Under the pieces are notes generated by a model. That model was given only the letters and a program-made list of their open reading frames with translations, made no database searches and was not told the origin of the DNA. The position numbers were made by a program, and so were the translations under genes. A DNA stretch of 64,000 bases from the NCBI GenBank assembly GCA_030549205.1, contig JAUKTV010000012.1:620001-684000 (forward strand), written 5' to 3'. The first letter of the stretch is position 1. The number at the start of each line of letters is the position of its first letter. Shown piece by piece: positions 30,357 through 40,938 of this stretch. The stretch is from Apiosordaria backusii (lineage: Eukaryota; Ascomycota; Sordariomycetes; Sordariales; Lasiosphaeriaceae).

Positions 30357-32023
30357 TTAGATAAACCCTAGGGCCTGGTTGGCGAGCTTAACAGCCTCGT
30401 GTCCACCTGGAGTATCACCCTCCACAGCCACCAGCCTATCCAATCCCAGCGACCGAACGCCAACAGGGTCACAAAACCTCATGACATAATCCTCCGTTGA
30501 CCGTCCAACATGGCGTGACTCACCCTTACCACCGCCAAAATCAGGGGCCGGTGCGCCTTCAAGGAACGCAGCCCTTTGGTGAGCCACATAGCGTGCACTA
30601 GCTTCAGTCGTAGGGCAGACAGGAATGTAGATTACACTAGAGTCGCCATGACCGTTATGTGTCTTGTCAACAGCGTGAATAGCTACCCGATACTGTCAGC
30701 TCGACATTCCAAAATTCGACGAAAAGAACAGTACTCACTGTCACAATGCCAAACAACATAGTCCCCAGGCCTGACCTTGGGCACGTGAACCATCGTCCTC
30801 TCCAATTCCAAATGAGGATGCAAGCCCTCCGGAAACTCCTGCCCATGCCCTGGCGTCGCCCCCTGAAGGTCACTAGTCATCTTGTCGCCCCCGGTAAACT
30901 CCCAGTTATCGACCTCCAAGTGCCTCCGCTTATCCCCGCCAAGCTCATTCAAAGTCTTGATGTCTCTAAAGAACGGCCTCAGAAGCGTGTACACAGCTGT
31001 CTCCCTGACAAGAGGATTGACAAGTAGTGTACCCTCCCCAGGCCCAGAATTGCTCATGGAAAGCCACCCCTGAAACGTGCGGAACATGCTGCAAGGCCCA
31101 ACCCCGTCGTATAAGCTTGTCACGGCGTTCAGTCGGCCGCTCGCATCGAAAGGGTCGTAGCTCTCCCAGTCACCACGGAAAATGGGATTGTAGATGCCGC
31201 CAAGCCCGTAGCCGTTCTCTTCCCAGCGCTCAACACTGCCACCGTCTTGGTGTGGTCCAAGCGCAAACTGGGCGTCACCTGGCTGTCTGATTCGCAGGCG
31301 GTCGGCGTAGCAGAGAGGCGTGGACAGCGAAATGGGTGTATTAGGGTTCGAGGCGTGCCAGAGAGATGACATGAGAGTGGTTTGTGCTTCCAAGAGTGAG
31401 GGATGGAACCGGGCGCGGGCCTGGGTGCTGGACCAGTAGAGCTCGAAGACTTGCGGGTTGTCGGCGGGGAAGCCTGCTTGATGTTAATACCGGCATTCAA
31501 GATAGCAATAGTCGAAAGAAGTACCTCTTGTTTGTGGGTTCTGGCGTACGTATTCCTCAATCTCATACTTGTACGCTCTGGCCTCATCCTCAGGTATTAC
31601 TCCCTTGATGACTGCTACGCCCCTTTTTTGCAGCTCTGGGTTGGAGGCGGAGAGATCTTCATCAAGATGACTAAACCGTATCTCGGGGACGATAGATGGG
31701 CCTGCTCGGGCGATAATTTCATTTTCACGCTGTAGAACCTTCAGAAGGCGCTTCCAGCTCGCGACGACGGCCTCCTCATGACCTTGGACCAGTCTCAGTT
31801 TGAGTTGGCGGAAGCGATCGGGGAGGGGTTCTGTTGCCTTGCCAGAGAGAGAGGCAAAAGCATCGGAGATGTCGCCCTCTCGTTTTCCAGGGCTCATGGA
31901 TGCCATGGAGGCAATTCGCCGTGCTTGATGTTGTGATGGTTGCCTATGTGTGTGAAGGGGCGGGGTAGAAAGTCGTACACGGCATGTTGCCGGTGCGAGT
32001 CTCGAGGGCTGTATGGCCTTCAT
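30357..32023 (-). CDS. DUF1479-family protein (2-oxoglutarate/Fe(II) oxygenase-like)
   Basis: 519 residues from exons 32023-31525, 31473-30739 and 30682-30357, all in frame. The fold-type signature is seen: LGPHQDGGSVERW supplies the H-x-D iron pair, CDTIHAVDKT the distal His, and SSVIYIPV the following strand. GVAVIKGVIPEDEARAYK near residue 125 is typical of the family. DUF1479 (YbiU-like) proteins are related to JmjC/2-OG oxygenases; the substrate is unknown. The first 40 residues (MKAIQPSRLAPATCRVR...) are basic and Ser/Thr-rich, possibly a mitochondrial targeting sequence; the MSPGKREGD start further in would give a cytosolic form. It is divergent from the zinc-cluster-type regulator with about 790 bases between, so co-regulation is possible. 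Confidence 0.85.
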
Positions 32024-32813
32024 TTTTGTGTAGATAGTGAGAAGCTATGAGAAAGTGAAAGACCGCCGGAACAAAAAACGCTTCCGTAATCTCAGTCAGT
32101 CTTCAACGTCGGACGAAGGTGAGAGGTTGTAGAAGCCTTGATTTCGTGACAGATGGGCAATCAGCAACCTCGATAATCACGGCGTGATAATATACCCGAA
32201 AGCCTTGTTCTCCTGTTACACGAGAACTGCAAGATAGTCGTCGGGGATGCTTGGTCGGAGATGCTGAATCGGGAGCATATCACAAAGAGCCCGACGTCAT
32301 AGCAGATTGCCAGAGCGGCGGGGCATGGTGCCGTACCTGACACACTTGGTGCAGTAGGCTTGCCATTTTGCGGGTTCGTAGAATGAAGAGCCAGTATTGT
32401 CAATGATTAAAGCAGGGTGGAATTCCTAACCGGGCCGAATTATGAGGATCTGGGAGATACTTTGCCTGTCATGCGCTCCTGTGCAGTGAACCAAGCAGTC
32501 GGGACGCGGGCGCGAGGTGCAAGGGGCAGGGGTGCGGAAGGGTGGGGCCACCTTTGGCGGAGATTCAAAAACGGGCAGGAGCCCCGAAAACTTCGTCGCT
32601 CTTCTCCCCGCCGTTGGCAACACACTCAGCAAACAAGCGACTCAAACGAAAGCGCTGCCAGTGAATCCAGGCAAGACTTGGATCTCCTCACGCATTGAAT
32701 TTGTTCGAAGAACCACTCCAGTCCCCACTCTTGGCGGACCGGCCAAACGTGGGAGGACGGTTGCAACCTCCACTCCCGACCGGGTGTCTCGGAGGATTCC
32801 GCCAGTCCACACC
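32024..32813. other. Divergent promoter region, DUF1479 gene and transcription-factor gene
   Basis: 790 bases between the two starts; the plus frame is open through 32517-32813 but the first family-relevant ATG is at 32814. Confidence 0.4.
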
Positions 32814-35419
32814 ATGCCAACCAAAATACACTTTGTCGGCCACGATGGCGCCGGCCTGCCATTGAAACGCAAGCAGGCTCACCAAGCATGCGACACTTGC
32901 AGGAAAAGAAAGGTATGACTTGTCTCTGTTCTAGTGAAGTCCTTCTCCATTATCCCAAGAGGTCTGCTGCAAGGATCTTCATTTGCGTCTTGTAGTCTCA
33001 CATATCTTCGGTCAAATTTGTGTATTTCAGCTGACACCTCGCTTATTAGAAACGTTGCGGACACCTTCAAGGGAACATACCAGCAGACGAATCCAGTAGC
33101 ATAGATGCAGAAAGCCCCAGGCCTTCGCCAAGTCGTCTACAGCTCCAGAATACAAATCCATCCGACGGCAGTCGACGACCAAGCCCAAAGCCCCAGAACC
33201 CTGCCGAAGGAGACGTATCCGACGCGGCCGCCGAACTCCTTCTTCGCTTCTTTTCCCATGCCCGCGAGAAGCCAGGACGAAGTGACACCGGCAATGACGC
33301 TCCGCAAAGAAAACAACAACCCATCGATCCAGCCCCGAGATTCCTTGGAGACCTGAACCCAGAGGGAATCTTGGCCGAGGCCACAATGACCACATGGCCA
33401 GGTCCGACCAACACGGCTGGCTCAGCTTCCAAGGACACTAATGTTGAAAGAGATAATCGCCCTGGGGTATCCATTCCGTCGTGGGCCGTGTCATCACCAG
33501 CAGGTGACACAGGAGCAGGTCCAAAGTTCCCCGAATTCACACGGGACCCAGCTGACGAAGACCAACCCCGTGGTTACTTCTCGTTTCGAGTAGACGGATC
33601 TTGGCTCAAGGTGCCGGTTCGTGACTCGACCACCATCAAGCTTGTCAAGGAGCTCCTTGGTAGTACCGAAATTGCCCCCGCGGTCTTGCCCACCGAGTCG
33701 GAATGGCTTTTCATGAGGGACATGTACCTTCGGAAGATTCAACCGATCTTTCCAATATTCGACAGGGAAACTCTCATTGATCTCCCACAAGAGAAAAGTG
33801 TACGAGAGGCTATACAAGCCGCAGTTTGCCTAGCTATATCAACCGATCCAGAGGTTCACGGCCGCTTGACACTGGGTTCGAGGAGCCAGGATGGCAAAGG
33901 CTGGGTTCGCGAATCTGTGGACTATGAGGATTATTCGCAAGCCTTGGCCAACTTTATCAACACACGCATCAAGAGTCGTGAACTTCCATTGATCTACAAC
34001 CTTCAGGTTATGGGAATTACCTGCCTCTATTGGCAGCCAGAGGAGGTCAATGAAAGGTCTGCGCCACTCAACCTGTTTGGAAACCTTGTTAGTATCGCGG
34101 CTTCACACGGCGTTCATCTAGAGCTTCAAGGGAAAGGCCATCTGGCCAGTGATCAGAGGAATCCCCCGGGGTCTGGAAAACGGCTTTTCAAGTGCATTTA
34201 TGCACTCGACCGGCTTCTTGCTGCATTTTCAGGGCGGCCAGTGATGTTTCACAACGACGACCTCATGGACCAGCCAAAAGCCGATCCCGATGATCCACCT
34301 AGTTTCCGTCTGTTCATGTCGCTAATACATGTCTTGGATCAAGTGGTCGAGATGTATCGGCCACGGCCAACAGTAACCTACATTGATATCCCAGTCTATG
34401 AACAAATGGCTCTGGATGTTGGAGCCCAGTGCGAGCCAGAGATAATATTAAGTGAGTACGCCTTTACTGTCTTGTTCGTTGATTCAGCTGACAGATTGTT
34501 ATCAGCCACACTCGAGGTACTATACCACGCTATCGGTGTCCTCTCCGTGCGAATGACCCGTGAAAGATTCGCTACGGCACCAGAAAACGACAGCAATAAG
34601 ACCGTCACGCCTGTGAGCTACCAGCACTTGCCACCAAGCAGTGTAAACGCACGCAGATCACACGCTTCAGATCGCATTCTCGACGTTGTCTCGGCTTACA
34701 AGCTCAGTCCGTTCCCATTTGTACCGTACGCCCTGTCACTCTCGCTGTCAGTTGCATATCGGAAGTGGAAGTTCAGCAAATTACCAATGTTCCGCACCCG
34801 CGGCAAGGCAGACTTCTTGAAGGTGGCCTCTGCCATCCGAGCATTTTGCCCTATTTGGGCGAACGCGCGTCTAAGCAGCGAGTTGGGCAACGCGGTGGTG
34901 CGCAACCTGGAGCGCGGCGAGGCTCTACTTCGCGAGCGTGCGCGAACAAAAGGAGCCGCCTGCGTGCCGCCCAAACCCAAGGTCATCGACGATAGCGGTT
35001 CCGCGTTCAATATCGAGCTTCATTCTCGTGCTCGATGGCTTATTGAGAAGCCTGACGAAAGTATATCTTCAGCAGCGACATCTGCCCCCACAGTTGCTGG
35101 TTTGGCCACAAACCAGTCGACAGCACTGGAAGTCCCTTCGCCTTCTTCGACATTGGTTAATACCACCCAAGGCGTTACAGAGACAACGAATATGGTTACT
35201 TTCCAGAATCCAGCACCCTCGATGGGAGGCAATAGTCTGTTCGTCGTGAAGGCTGGTGACCACCAAGACCCTTCATCGGGGGACTTCATGACTATGAACG
35301 ACAGCTTGATATTCGATTCGTGGGATCCGACGTTTGCCCAGATGATCGACTATTCTTTTGCAAGTAATTTGGATCCGGGGAACCCATTTGGGTCGTGTGA
35401 GTATATGGGGTTTACATGA
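32814..35419 (+). CDS. Fungal zinc-cluster-type transcription regulator with incomplete cluster
   Basis: About 804 residues from exons 32814-32912, 33050-34451 and 34506-35419. The third junction removes a 54-base GTGAGT...CAG intron with a GCTGAC branch site that is open if retained, giving 822 residues. The N-terminal basic cluster reads QACDTCRKRK/KRCGH, split by intron 1. It supplies C-x2-C-x6-C, but no second C-x2-C...C half follows in this frame. The middle region (AELLLRFFSH; SEWLFMRDMYLRKIQPIFPIFDRETLIDLP; VQAAVCLAIS; LQVMGITCLYWQP; GKRLFKCIYALDRLLAAFSGRPVMFHNDD) matches the fungal_trans domain, and the C-terminus is Ser/Thr/Asn-rich. It probably acts in the nucleus; targets are unknown. 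The neighbouring divergent DUF1479 gene is a candidate. Confidence 0.8.
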
Positions 35420-36640
35420 TTTCCCTTTTTCTCTTTTGGATCACATGATTTTTGACGTTGAGATGGCATACCTTATCCTGTGCCACAGGATGTTTGGGTT
35501 CAGCAAGATTTGGATCAGCATACATCAATACAGGAGCAGAGCACCGTTCTGACCAAGCAGTTAGCGCGTTATGATTTATGATGAATCATTGAGCCATCTC
35601 TCTATTCAGATATGATCTGCAGCATTTTGTAAGATGTCAGTGACCTGCCACCGAAATACTGGGGTCAAAACTAAGTCTTCCTTGCTGCCTTTGTCAATGC
35701 CAAAGTTTGACCAAAGGCTCAAACCCCCCATTGCTTGCTCGAAAAATTCCTTGATTTAATCCTGCGCCTCGGCATCAAATTGTTCAAAGGGCAGCTGCCC
35801 CCATAGCTCTATGAAGCCATTAGTACCCGCCGATCGGGAGACCATGACCCCAATGAAATAGATAGGCACCAACACTGGATGGTTGAAACAAGAGCATGTG
35901 AAGAGCTCAAGCTCGGTTGTTTTCATCTCGAATCTTTGTTTCCAAGGCTTTACTGCCTATACTAGTGCGGCATCAACCATGTCAGAGTCAAGCTAACGTC
36001 AGATGCTTTGTGAGTCTGATCAATATTGCACCCTCACTTGAAAGCAATGAGATAGAGTGTGCAAAAACCGGCTCACATCGTCAAAATCACGGTATGTGGA
36101 TACCAGGTCTGCTGTCTTGGCCCCAATCCTCTAGAGATGGTTTAAGATGGCTATTGTTAAGGTACTCCGGCAATGCTAAGTGGGTCCATGGTGTGTGAGA
36201 ACGCCCAATCTTCAACTTGAAGTGGATATATATAGCAGTCTTGGACAGCGCCATAAATCCGGCCGTGTGAGTGTTGTGGAAGAAGTAGGAGGTCTGTCGT
36301 CTCTTTCTGTCATGAGTCACAGTGGGGGGAGATAACCTGTAAAGATGATCGCAAGCCTGGATGGAAAATGGTAGGCACTGGTTGCCTCCCCGACCGTGTT
36401 GTGTAGCAATTGGTCCCAAAGGGTGGTATCCAAGTATATTGCGAACAGGGCACAGAACTGGTTTAGGGGGGTGGGGTCGGGAGAAGCTGGTGGGCACTTA
36501 ATGTCACATCTCTGCATGGTGTGGAGTACTGATTGCGGCACGGAACTAGGTAGCCGCCGGCCCTTGATGTTATAATGTGGCAAGGAGTTGCTTGCCACCG
36601 TTCGTCTCGGCCAAGTCTTTGCCGCTGAATTTCAATCGCC
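35420..36640. other. Intergenic, 1.2 kb upstream of the kinase-ankyrin gene
   Basis: Open stretches on both strands (35917-36198, 36087-36497) have no domain or splice support. Nothing further recognised. Confidence 0.4.
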
Positions 36641-39600
36641 ATGATGTTCGAATCGGAGATCGAAAACAAGACAAACTTAGCTCGAAGCTGCAGCAGTCTG
36701 AGCTGGGACAGCAACTCCTTCCGGGCGTCTGCCTCAACCCTGAGCCTCGCATCACTTTTGAGTCAGACAAGACACTATGAAGACAGTTATGGGCTTGAAA
36801 ATCTTATCAAAATATCGAGAAGCCTTAATCTGAGACGGTATCATTACGAGGAGCTAGTCCGGGAAGAGAACCTTGGCGAAGGCGTGTCATATTTGGTTGA
36901 GAGGTGTGTTGTGGGCAAAGAAATCTTTGCTGTCAAGCATGTGAAGTTCAGTCGAAGTGAGGATGGCCGCTCTCTCCGGGCCAAGCTCAAATCGATCGTT
37001 TTGGAAATTCGGATTATGAGACATGCACCACTCCAGATGCACCCAAATATCATCATGGCTCATGGATACGGGTGGAATGTGCGTCAGAAGGTGACTGCCC
37101 CTTTCATCCTTATCGAATATGCTCCAATGGGGACACTACGGGATTATTTTCAGCGTTGTGGTAGAGTTCAGGGTCAACAATCAGATCTCCTCCGTGTTCA
37201 GTTATTAGTAGGAGACGTGGCTGCCGGTCTTTCAGCACTACATGGATGCGGGATGGTTCATGGAGACGTAAAGCTTGACAACATGCTTGTCTTTCAGGAT
37301 ACTCATAGACCTACGGGGGCCATGGCAAAGGTTGGTGACTTTGGGCACGCAATATTAACCGGGGACGACTCAACGGCTGCGAGCACTCACTCGAGATATG
37401 GTGGAACGTCCCTGTAAGTCTCTGAGCCCCAACTCGAGGCAAGTGTCGTGTTGAACTAATAGGCACTCAGATACAACGCCCCTGAGGTACAAAACCAGAA
37501 CGCATGCCCAATACTGCCACCCGACCTACCGCAATGTGATATTTGGTCATTTGGTCTGCTGCTATGGGAGGCCTGTTTGGGAGGCCTTGCTTACACCGCC
37601 TGGATCAAAGAGAACAGGTTTAACCATTATCTGGCTAGCGACCTTCTGGAAATGGCCAAAGAGTGCATACCAGGATGCAGACAAGGGTCTGGAATTGACA
37701 AAGTTCTTAAAGTTGTTTTGAATAAGACACTTCAGGAGGACTCTAAGAAACGTGTTGGTTTTGCTGACCTCCCCATTTATACACAATGGCAGTAAGATGC
37801 ACACACCTATGAGTCTGACCTTGGCCCCTGATGAACTAAAAACGTTGCCAGCGTCTTGGGTGTATATGGGTGCCAGGCAACCCTCACCCTTCATTTGGAC
37901 ACTCCTCACCCGACATACGAGGTATGACTGTCACCTTCCCTCCCGTCCCACTGCCTGGTACCTATATGGGATTGCTGATTGTGTTTACGACAGACCCTGA
38001 GATTCGAAACCCGGAGAGAGATCATGCGGGAACATGAGCAACAAATTCTCACGGAGTTAAAACGAGTTCAGGCAGAGCAGTCATCTCAAGACAACGGTTC
38101 GGTTGCTTGGCAGATAGTCCTTTGCGCTGAAACAGGGTTTGGCTGTGAAAAGAATAGCCAAGACGCCTATCGTTTTGCGGAAATCGCCAGGACAAAAAGC
38201 CATCCCTTGGCCCAGGAATTCACCGAAATCTTTGTCTCCAACACACAAGCGACTTCAACCGACAAATCTTACAGTTCCAAAGTCTCAAGGCTTCTTCGCG
38301 CGACCAACCTGGGGAATACAATGCCGCCTCTTGTCAGATCATGTTTTGATGGGGATAGTGCCACACTGTTGAGACTTCTCTCCGTGGGGGCCAACGCGAA
38401 CTTGTCATCCGCGGATGGAGGTACCATCTTTCATTGGTTGTTCATGCTCAGACACCCAGACGAAGTCGTCAACATGATACAACGACAAAAGTCGCCACAA
38501 ACAGAGCTTTCAGTCAACTTAACGTTTACGCTTACACGCGAACCTCATCCACAATGGCCTCTTCGACTCGCTGGCACCCCATTGTGCGTTGCTATAGCAG
38601 TCGATAACCTGCCTGCCGTTCGCGCTCTCCTCGCTCTTGGAGCAGATGCACTTGTTCCTGCATATGCTGAGAGGCAGTTTGATCAGGCCGATTGTCGATC
38701 ATCTTGGACACCACTGCACATAGCAGCACAATACCACTGCCCTAGTATTCTCCACGTGCTTCTGGAGAGGGTTTCTCACAAGAAGCTTGTAGCTTTTACC
38801 ACCAGCAACCCCCTTTCTCAGGCTCTCAGCTTTTCTACAACCCTAGAGCGGCGGGCTATGCATGGTGTCCGGAGTCATGAGAATTTGAAGCGCACTATCG
38901 AGATCATACAGCGGATCCAGCCTTTAACCGCAGTTGGGAGCAATGGAACCACGACAGTATTAATGCAGGCCATCGACTTCCAGGACTATGATGTAGTCTC
39001 TGCGCTATTGGAGGCTGAGCCTAAGCTGTGCATAACACCTTTTACCTCTCGGCGTGATGGAAATATCTTCAGCCTACCCATCCATTTCGCTGCTCAGGTG
39101 GCTGCGCGGCGAGATACAAAGGATAGCCTTGAAATCCTTCATTTGATCCACAGGACTCAGCAACAATTCTACCCTTCATCCCCCCCGAGTCTGGACAGTC
39201 GCGGACGAACCCCGTTACATATGTCGGTTACCGGCCCGTCAGACCTAGCGACGGGATGGATGTTAGAGCGTGAAAAGAACTTGCTTGAAGTCCAGGACAA
39301 TATGGGGAGAACTCCTCTGCATTATTGCGCATCCGCCACCAACCTGGAGCTTCTTCTCAGCAGTGGAGCCAACATCACCGATCCGGACAAATTTGGCCTG
39401 ACTCCCATGCACTACGCATGCTTTCAGGGGAAGCTTGATCTCATTCAAGCTATGTTAAAGTCGACGGCCAAAGGAAACATCAACGTGCGTACGAATAATG
39501 ATTACGGTACTCCACTACACTGCGCCGTGATCAGAGGTTCTATTGATGTTGTTCTTGAGCTCCTTGTTGCGGGAGCACAGCCAAATCTGACCGACGAACA

Positions 39601-40624
39601 AGGAAATACCGCTCTCATGGTGGCAGCGAGGCTCAACCGCCCCAGTATCATGCGTCTCTTGATAAGACACGGTGCCGACGTCAGTGTAAAAAACGCAAAT
39701 GGACGAGATGCATGGGATATTGCTGTTTCTGCCGGCCCAGCCACACACTCAGGCGTCACAGATTTACTGCAGTCGATAATGCGCACTCCAGGAGCGGATG
39801 CGACTCAGCCAGTCTCCAAGCCCCCAACGGCCAGCACAAAGCACTCTTTTTCAAGCACCTCACACCCACAACCAGCTCTTGACTTTGCCTGGAAAATCTA
39901 CGATGCCCAAGGACCTTCTATACTACATGACATCACCCGCAATGACTTCGAAAACGACCTAGATCAAAAGGCACAGTCAAACCCACCCCAGTCTAACCCA
40001 ACCTCCCTCGAGAGCCGGGACCACACAATGCAACACCTCCACGCCATCTACAACCACACCACAGCAAAACACTGCCCCTCAACCCCCTTAACCCCCTTCA
40101 CCGCCACAGCCTTCATCACCACCACCCTCCTCTTCTCCCACTCATGCTTCTGGACCGGCCCTCAAGCCCCCCAAATCTGGGACATCATCACCCTCACCAC
40201 CTTCAACCTAAGCAAAGCCCTCCGTTACTCCACCGCACTTTCCACCCAACTTACTAAGAAAGGGCCCCGACTATCATCCCATACAAGCGGCTCAACAATC
40301 CGGCCCAAAATCACACTAACCGCCAAAGACCTCGAAGCCCTCAGCCCCAACACATTCCACACCCAAGCCGCAGCCTGCGTGGCCGAGATGCTCACCAAGA
40401 CAAAACCCTCATGGGTTCTCCCCGGAAGGAGCGCCACCGACCTCCAAGACATGATACTCTACGAGCTGGGGCGTACGCCAGAGCCGTCATGGAAGGAGTA
40501 CCTAGACGTTATGCCACATTCCCTGGTATTTGCGAGGTTTCCTGAGCTTCAGGCGAGGTGTGGCTTTGCTGTTGAGGAGTACTTTCAGTGGGAAAGAGCG
40601 AGAGATCAAACCAAAGAGAGATAG
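36641..40624 (+). CDS. Protein kinase-ankyrin repeat fusion protein
   Basis: 1264 residues from exons 36641-37413, 37471-37791, 37852-37921 and 37994-40624; this chain is the only one I found that joins the kinase and ankyrin frames. The kinase domain covers residues about 65-370: GEGVSYLVE loop, IFAVKHV (Lys), VLEIRIMRH (helix C Glu), VHGDVKLDNMLV (catalytic loop, H-G-D instead of H-R-D), VGDFGHA, YNAPE, DIWSFGLLLWEA. All catalytic residues (K, E, D, N, D) are present, so it looks active, of the non-RD type. A Sel1-like helical piece (LCAETGFGCEKNSQDAYRFAEIA) follows at about 425-445, then ankyrin repeats at about 495-970, clearest at GRTPLHYCAS, GLTPMHYACFQGKLDLIQAML, GTPLHCAVIRGSIDVVLELL and GNTALMVAARLNRPSIMRLLIRHGADV. 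The last 300 residues are unassigned. Likely a cytoplasmic signalling protein; ligand unknown. Confidence 0.85.
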
Positions 40625-40938
40625 AAAACTAGGTGTGTGGTAATGGTAGTGCTACGGGCAGGTGCGTACTTATAGGCTAGGATAGGGATCAATAAATACC
40701 TGGTAACAAGGGGTCAAAGCACAGTTGGAAGCATTAAACAACACAACAAATCACCCGAGGTAAGCAGACAAAATAACATGCCACTGGTCTCGTATGCAAT
40801 GTCGAGAGTTTTGGTCTCTATACCTATAGTTCATCAATCTCGTTACTTATATACCCGTCTATGTACTCATTTTCGCCCTATATAAAGCCAAATACCCCTC
40901 ATCGCTGTATATATACCACTACTATACCCATCCACTCC
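40625..40938. other. Convergent 3' region
   Basis: About 310 bases between the 3' ends of the kinase-ankyrin gene and the GHKL ATPase gene, with AT-rich TATATA stretches likely used for 3' processing. No gene. Confidence 0.5.

Noticed and set aside
32161..32403. 80-codon minus-strand frame in the divergent promoter
   Set aside because: No ATG-supported domain and no continuity with the DUF1479 gene.
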